A DNA stretch of 64,000 bases from Chloroflexota bacterium (GTDB lineage Bacteria; Chloroflexota; Dormibacteria; Dormibacterales; Dormibacteraceae), in the NCBI GenBank assembly GCA_005880695.1, contig VBGR01000061.1:1-64000 (forward strand), written 5' to 3'. The notes under the pieces are model-generated. The model was given only the letters and a program-made list of their open reading frames with translations. It did no database searches and was not told the DNA's origin. A program made the position numbers and the translations under genes. Positions 61,156-64,000 of the stretch are shown here, in pieces; position 1 is the stretch's first letter, and the number at the start of each line of letters is the position of its first letter.

Positions 61156-61680
61156 TTGGTAGAATCGGCTTCAGTGAAGGCGAGGACAGTCGAGTTCGTC
61201 GACGTCTTGAACCCCGCCGTCGGTCTGGACTGCCCCCGGTGCGGGCTCTGGACGGCTCGCTTCGGCTGGTTCTGCCGGAACTGCGCTTACCGCCTCTGGC
61301 CCAACGCTGAGGCGGCCGGCCGCGCCTATCGCACCTGGCGCCTGCACGACTCCTCTCGCATGCGCGTCCACCAATGGGACGACGAGCTGCCGGTTGAGGA
61401 GACGGTGCTCGTGGTCGACTTCCGCCAGCGCGCGCACGAGCTAGGCATCCACGTCTTCCCGTCCAGCCACTGGCCGATCGTGGTCTGCGCCGGCCTCCTC
61501 TTCGCCGGCCTGGCCGCGGTGCCGCTGCTACCGGTCGTCCGGATCATCCTGGCCGTGATCGGCGTGTTCCTCTTCGTGCTCGGCGTTGGTGGCTGGATGC
61601 TGGAGGACGTCCGCCTCTACCCGGCCGAGGACGAAGGCGCCCACGGCGAGGCCCACGGCGTCGAGACGCACCGCGAATAG
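61156..61680 (+). CDS. Zinc-ribbon two-TM protein upstream of ctaE
   Basis: 174 aa (TTG 61156; GTG 61174 is possible). An N-terminal zinc ribbon CPRCGLWTARFGWFCRNC is followed by a soluble part and two TM helices (about 113-150). Its stop directly abuts the ctaE start, so it is probably an oxidase-associated protein, in the place of a small subunit IV. Family not recognised. Confidence 0.72.
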   Translation: MVESASVKARTVEFVDVLNPAVGLDCPRCGLWTARFGWFCRNCAYRLWPNAEAAGRAYRTWRLHDSSRMRVHQWDDELPVEETVLVVDFRQRAHELGIHVFPSSHWPIVVCAGLLFAGLAAVPLLPVVRIILAVIGVFLFVLGVGGWMLEDVRLYPAEDEGAHGEAHGVETHRE

Positions 61681-62319
61681 ATGGCGGTAGCCGCCCTTCC
61701 TCGCGAGCGCGCGCCCGAACACCCACGCCTGGCGCCGGGAATGATGGGCATGTACATCTTCCTGGCCTCCGAGATCATGTTCTTCGGAAGCCTCTTCGCC
61801 ACCTACTTCTACCTGGCTTCATCTCACACCCACTGGCCTCCGGGGGGTTTCACACCGGTCGAGCCGATCCCGGTGCCGGCGGTCAACACGGTTGTCCTGC
61901 TATCGAGTGGCGTGACGATGCACATCAGCCACCTGGCGATCCAGGCGGGCAACCGGCGCCGGTTCATCAGCTGGCTCGTGGTGACGATCGTCCTGGGCAC
62001 TGGGTTCGAGATCGGCCAGGTCTACGAGTTCCTGCGTGCCGAGGTTTTCCGCACCTTCACCGCAAACGAGTTCGCGACGGCCTTCTTCACGATGACCGGC
62101 TTCCACGGGCTGCACGTGTTGGGCGGCCTGATCTTTCTAGTCATCGTCCTGGCTCGGGCGCTGGGCGGCCAGTTCAGCGCCCAGCACCATGTCGGGGTCG
62201 CCGCCGGCGCCATCTATTGGCACTTCGTCGACATCGTTTGGGTCTTCCTCTACGGAATCCTCTACTGGGTGATCGTCGCCTCGACCGGCAACCCCGTCGC
62301 CCACGTGTTCGGCTTCTAG
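61681..62319 (+). CDS. ctaE: Cytochrome c oxidase subunit III
   Basis: 212 aa, five or so helices. LASEIMFFGSLFATYFYL, MTGFHGLHVLGGL and YWHFVDIVWVFLYGILYW are the COX III signatures. It starts right at the preceding stop. Its 3' end overlaps the convergent FKBP gene by 4 nt. Confidence 0.95.
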   Translation: MAVAALPRERAPEHPRLAPGMMGMYIFLASEIMFFGSLFATYFYLASSHTHWPPGGFTPVEPIPVPAVNTVVLLSSGVTMHISHLAIQAGNRRRFISWLVVTIVLGTGFEIGQVYEFLRAEVFRTFTANEFATAFFTMTGFHGLHVLGGLIFLVIVLARALGGQFSAQHHVGVAAGAIYWHFVDIVWVFLYGILYWVIVASTGNPVAHVFGF

Positions 62320-62867
62320 GGCGAGGGGGAGGGCGAGGGCACCGGGCAGGACCCGTCGGCGGCGGGACTCGGCCCCGGCTGGACGCTGATCAGCTCGACC
62401 ACGAACACCAGCGTCGAGTTGGCCGGGATCGTGGAACCCTGGGCCGAGGAGCCGTAGCCCAGTGCCGGTGGGAGGGTCAGCTTCCGCTTCCCGCCCGTCC
62501 GCATGCTCTGGATGCCCTCGTCCCAGCCCTTGATGACCTGGCCCGCGCCGATCTCGAAGGTGAAGGGCTGGTTGCGGTCCCGGCTGGAGTCGAACTTGCT
62601 CCCGGTGCTGAGCCAGCCGGTGTAGTGCATGGTCAGGTTCGAGCACTTCTGGGGCATCTGGCCGGCGCCGATGAGGAGGTCGATGTACTGGAGGCCGTCG
62701 GGAAGGGTCACCGGCGTCTTGCCCGCCCCGGCGTTGAAGTCGTCCGCGCCCGCGACCGGGCTCGGCGAGCCCGCCGTCACCACGGCCTGCCCCTTCGGAG
62801 CCGGCGGCGCGTAGCCGCAGGCGCCAAGCAACCCCAGCACTAGCAGGAGGAGCCCGGTGAACCTCAC
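62316..62867 (-). CDS. FKBP-type peptidyl-prolyl isomerase lipoprotein
   Basis: 183 aa. Signal peptide with lipobox LLGAC, then an FKBP domain (DLLIGAGQMP, MHYTGWLSTGSKFDSS, VIKGWDEGIQSM, LGYGSSAQG, LVFVVELISV). It is an extracytoplasmic folding factor. GTG 62867 overlaps the cyclophilin stop by GTGA, so the two isomerases are coupled. Confidence 0.93.
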   Translation of the reverse strand: MRFTGLLLLVLGLLGACGYAPPAPKGQAVVTAGSPSPVAGADDFNAGAGKTPVTLPDGLQYIDLLIGAGQMPQKCSNLTMHYTGWLSTGSKFDSSRDRNQPFTFEIGAGQVIKGWDEGIQSMRTGGKRKLTLPPALGYGSSAQGSTIPANSTLVFVVELISVQPGPSPAADGSCPVPSPSPSP

Positions 62868-63469
62868 TGGACGGTTATGTCGATGCCAAGGATCTGGTCG
62901 CCGATCTGGATCTGTTGCGCCACTTCCATGCCCTGGCTGACGACTCCGAAGTGGTTGTAGGCGCCGCCGGCCAGGTGCGGCGCGTCCCCGAGCAGCACGA
63001 AGAACTGGGAGCCGTTGATGCCGGCCGGGCTGGAAGCCATTCCCACCGAGCCGGTCTTCCAGGGGGCGGGGTTGGCCTCGTTGGGCAGCTTGTATGCGGG
63101 CCCGCCGGTGCCGTCGCCGCTGGGGTCGCCGCCCTGGAGTACGAAGCCCTCCACGCGGCGGTGGAACGTCAGGCAGTCGTAGAAGCGCTGCTGCGCCAGG
63201 AACACGAAGTTGTTGACGGTGACCGGCGCGGCGTTCGGGTCGAGCGTGATCTTGAAGTCGCCGCGGGCGGTCCGCAGCGTGGCCGTGTAGCTCTTGCCGC
63301 GGTCGATCGTCTGGGCTGGGGGAGAGGTCATCGACATCAGGTGGGTCCGATCTCGATTCTGGCATGCGGAAGGGGTTGGACTGCCGGAGCTCGTCGTCTG
63401 GCCCGTGTCTCCCGAATTGCCGCAGCCGGCCAGGAGCAGGACGGCAGCCATCGCCAGCAGCGGCCTCAT
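62864..63469 (-). CDS. Cyclophilin-type peptidyl-prolyl isomerase lipoprotein
   Basis: 201 aa. Signal peptide with lipobox LLAGC, linker, then a cyclophilin domain (FYDCLTFHRRVEGFVLQGGDP, GSQFFVLLGDAPHL, FGVVSQGMEVA). It overlaps the MFS gene upstream by 4 nt and the FKBP gene downstream. Confidence 0.93.
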   Translation of the reverse strand: MRPLLAMAAVLLLAGCGNSGDTGQTTSSGSPTPSACQNRDRTHLMSMTSPPAQTIDRGKSYTATLRTARGDFKITLDPNAAPVTVNNFVFLAQQRFYDCLTFHRRVEGFVLQGGDPSGDGTGGPAYKLPNEANPAPWKTGSVGMASSPAGINGSQFFVLLGDAPHLAGGAYNHFGVVSQGMEVAQQIQIGDQILGIDITVQ

Positions 63470-64000
63470 CGCTGTGGTTCCCGAGCGGCGGCGCTCAGCA
63501 GGACGCCGAGGAGAAGCGCGACCCCGGCGGTCGTGAAGAGGGCGGCGGAGACGCTGACCACGCCGGCCATCGTGCCACCCAGGAGCGGGCCGAGGGCGAA
63601 ACCGAGAGCGGTTGCACTGGCACTGAGGCCGAAGATGCGGCCCTGGACAGCCACCGGGGCCTCGAGGCCGATCATGGCGGAGGTGGCTGGACCGATGGTG
63701 CCGAAGCAGAAGCCCGTGAGCGTTGTGGCCAGGATGACCAGCACGACGCCTGGCGCCACCCCCAGCAGCGCCAGCGCGCCGGCGGCGAGGGTCGCGGTGG
63801 CGGCGGCCAGGCGGCGGTAGCCGGTGCGGGCGGCGACCCGGCTGTAGAGGACGGCGGCCGTGGCGCTGGCGACTCCCGCAACGCCGAAGGCGAGCCCGGT
63901 CACGGTCGCCGTGTCGCGCGGGACGATCGCGATCAATTTGAGCGGGATGACGGACTGGGCCCCGCTGAAAGCGAGCTGGAGCAGGGTCTGCGCTGCGAGC
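63466..64000 (-). CDS. MFS transporter, 5' end outside the window
   Basis: The frame stays open to base 64000 and reads into TM helices; the visible C-terminal part has about six helices, with GYRRLAAAT and PVAVQGRIFGLSASATALGFALGPLLGG. The stop overlaps the cyclophilin start as ATGA. Substrate unknown. Confidence 0.85.
   Translation of the reverse strand, partial: LAAQTLLQLAFSGAQSVIPLKLIAIVPRDTATVTGLAFGVAGVASATAAVLYSRVAARTGYRRLAAATATLAAGALALLGVAPGVVLVILATTLTGFCFGTIGPATSAMIGLEAPVAVQGRIFGLSASATALGFALGPLLGGTMAGVVSVSAALFTTAGVALLLGVLLSAAAREPQR

Overview
This window is GC-rich (by eye, well above 60%) and densely packed. Neighbouring genes routinely overlap by 4 nt (ATGA, GTGA, TTGA and apparently also CTGA). 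Its content (a full Mce lipid-uptake operon with MmpL, class III cyclase/NTPase/TPR protein, PP2C/FHA/Ser-Thr kinase signalling, MarP-like protease, A2-type haem-copper oxidase, uricase and hut pathways) suggests an aerobic, heterotrophic soil bacterium of the Actinomycetota (Thermoleophilia-like) or Chloroflexota/Dormibacterota neighbourhood. No marker gene fixes the phylum, so this is an inference.

Layout. 0.2-5.4 kb: LOG-like protein, a 27-codon micro-ORF, galT, galK and a GH2-fold protein that seems to lack both catalytic glutamates. 5.4-7.7 kb: FHA protein and PP2C phosphatase behind a promoter with a structured leader. 7.7-11.9 kb (minus): glycolate oxidase glcD-glcE-glcF. 12.0-14.0 kb: small redox, URO-D-fold and VOC genes. 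14.0 kb: a tRNA with CAU anticodon, followed by a short, less GC-biased stretch with imperfect tandem repeats, a SnoaL-like and a VOC protein. 15.6-22.1 kb: a tightly coupled cassette of MFS transporter, cyclic-nucleotide-binding-fold protein, FAD oxidoreductase, cyclase-NTPase-TPR protein and UBP-type zinc finger. 22.2-25.6 kb: a short unknown protein with a longer paralogue at 42.2 kb, a double GNAT, a LysR regulator and isocitrate lyase. 25.8-37.6 kb: MlaE/YrbE x2, Mkl ATPase, six Mce proteins and MmpL. 37.8-41.8 kb (minus): AI-2E-family protein, PE-ligase (LigD type), alkyltransferase with an Ada-like zinc domain at its C-terminus, and an ECF sigma factor. 42.2-44.7 kb: unknown paralogue, HtrA-like protease, Ser/Thr kinase. 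44.8-55.3 kb: histidine (hutH, I, U, F) and purine (HIU hydrolase, OHCU decarboxylase, uricase, allantoinase-like, allantoate amidohydrolase-like) catabolism with DUF3830 and DUF3052 proteins. 55.3-57.4 kb: a membrane protein and a MarP-like protease. 57.4-62.3 kb: cytochrome oxidase (CtaG, CtaD, CtaC, CtaE). 62.3-64 kb: two peptidyl-prolyl isomerase lipoproteins and a truncated MFS gene.

How the genes work together. Urate would pass through uricase, HIU hydrolase and OHCU decarboxylase to allantoin, then through the divergent hydantoinase-like and M20-like enzymes. Histidine passes through urocanate and imidazolonepropionate to formimidoylglutamate and, by HutF, to formylglutamate. No HutG is present in the window. 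Glyoxylate links isocitrate lyase, glycolate oxidase and allantoin breakdown.

Most notable observations. (1) At least four genes (MFS, GNAT, uricase, HutF) have conserved N-termini that lie upstream of every ATG, GTG or TTG and fit a CTG start; in uricase the catalytic lysine is in that stretch. (2) A redox/second-messenger-like cassette carries a ZnF-UBP protein. (3) A four-copy intergenic repeat contains a hairpin with compensatory stem changes and a constant ACTC loop. (4) An ECF sigma factor is translationally coupled to an alkyltransferase with reversed Ada domain order. (5) A GH2-fold protein lacks both catalytic residues.
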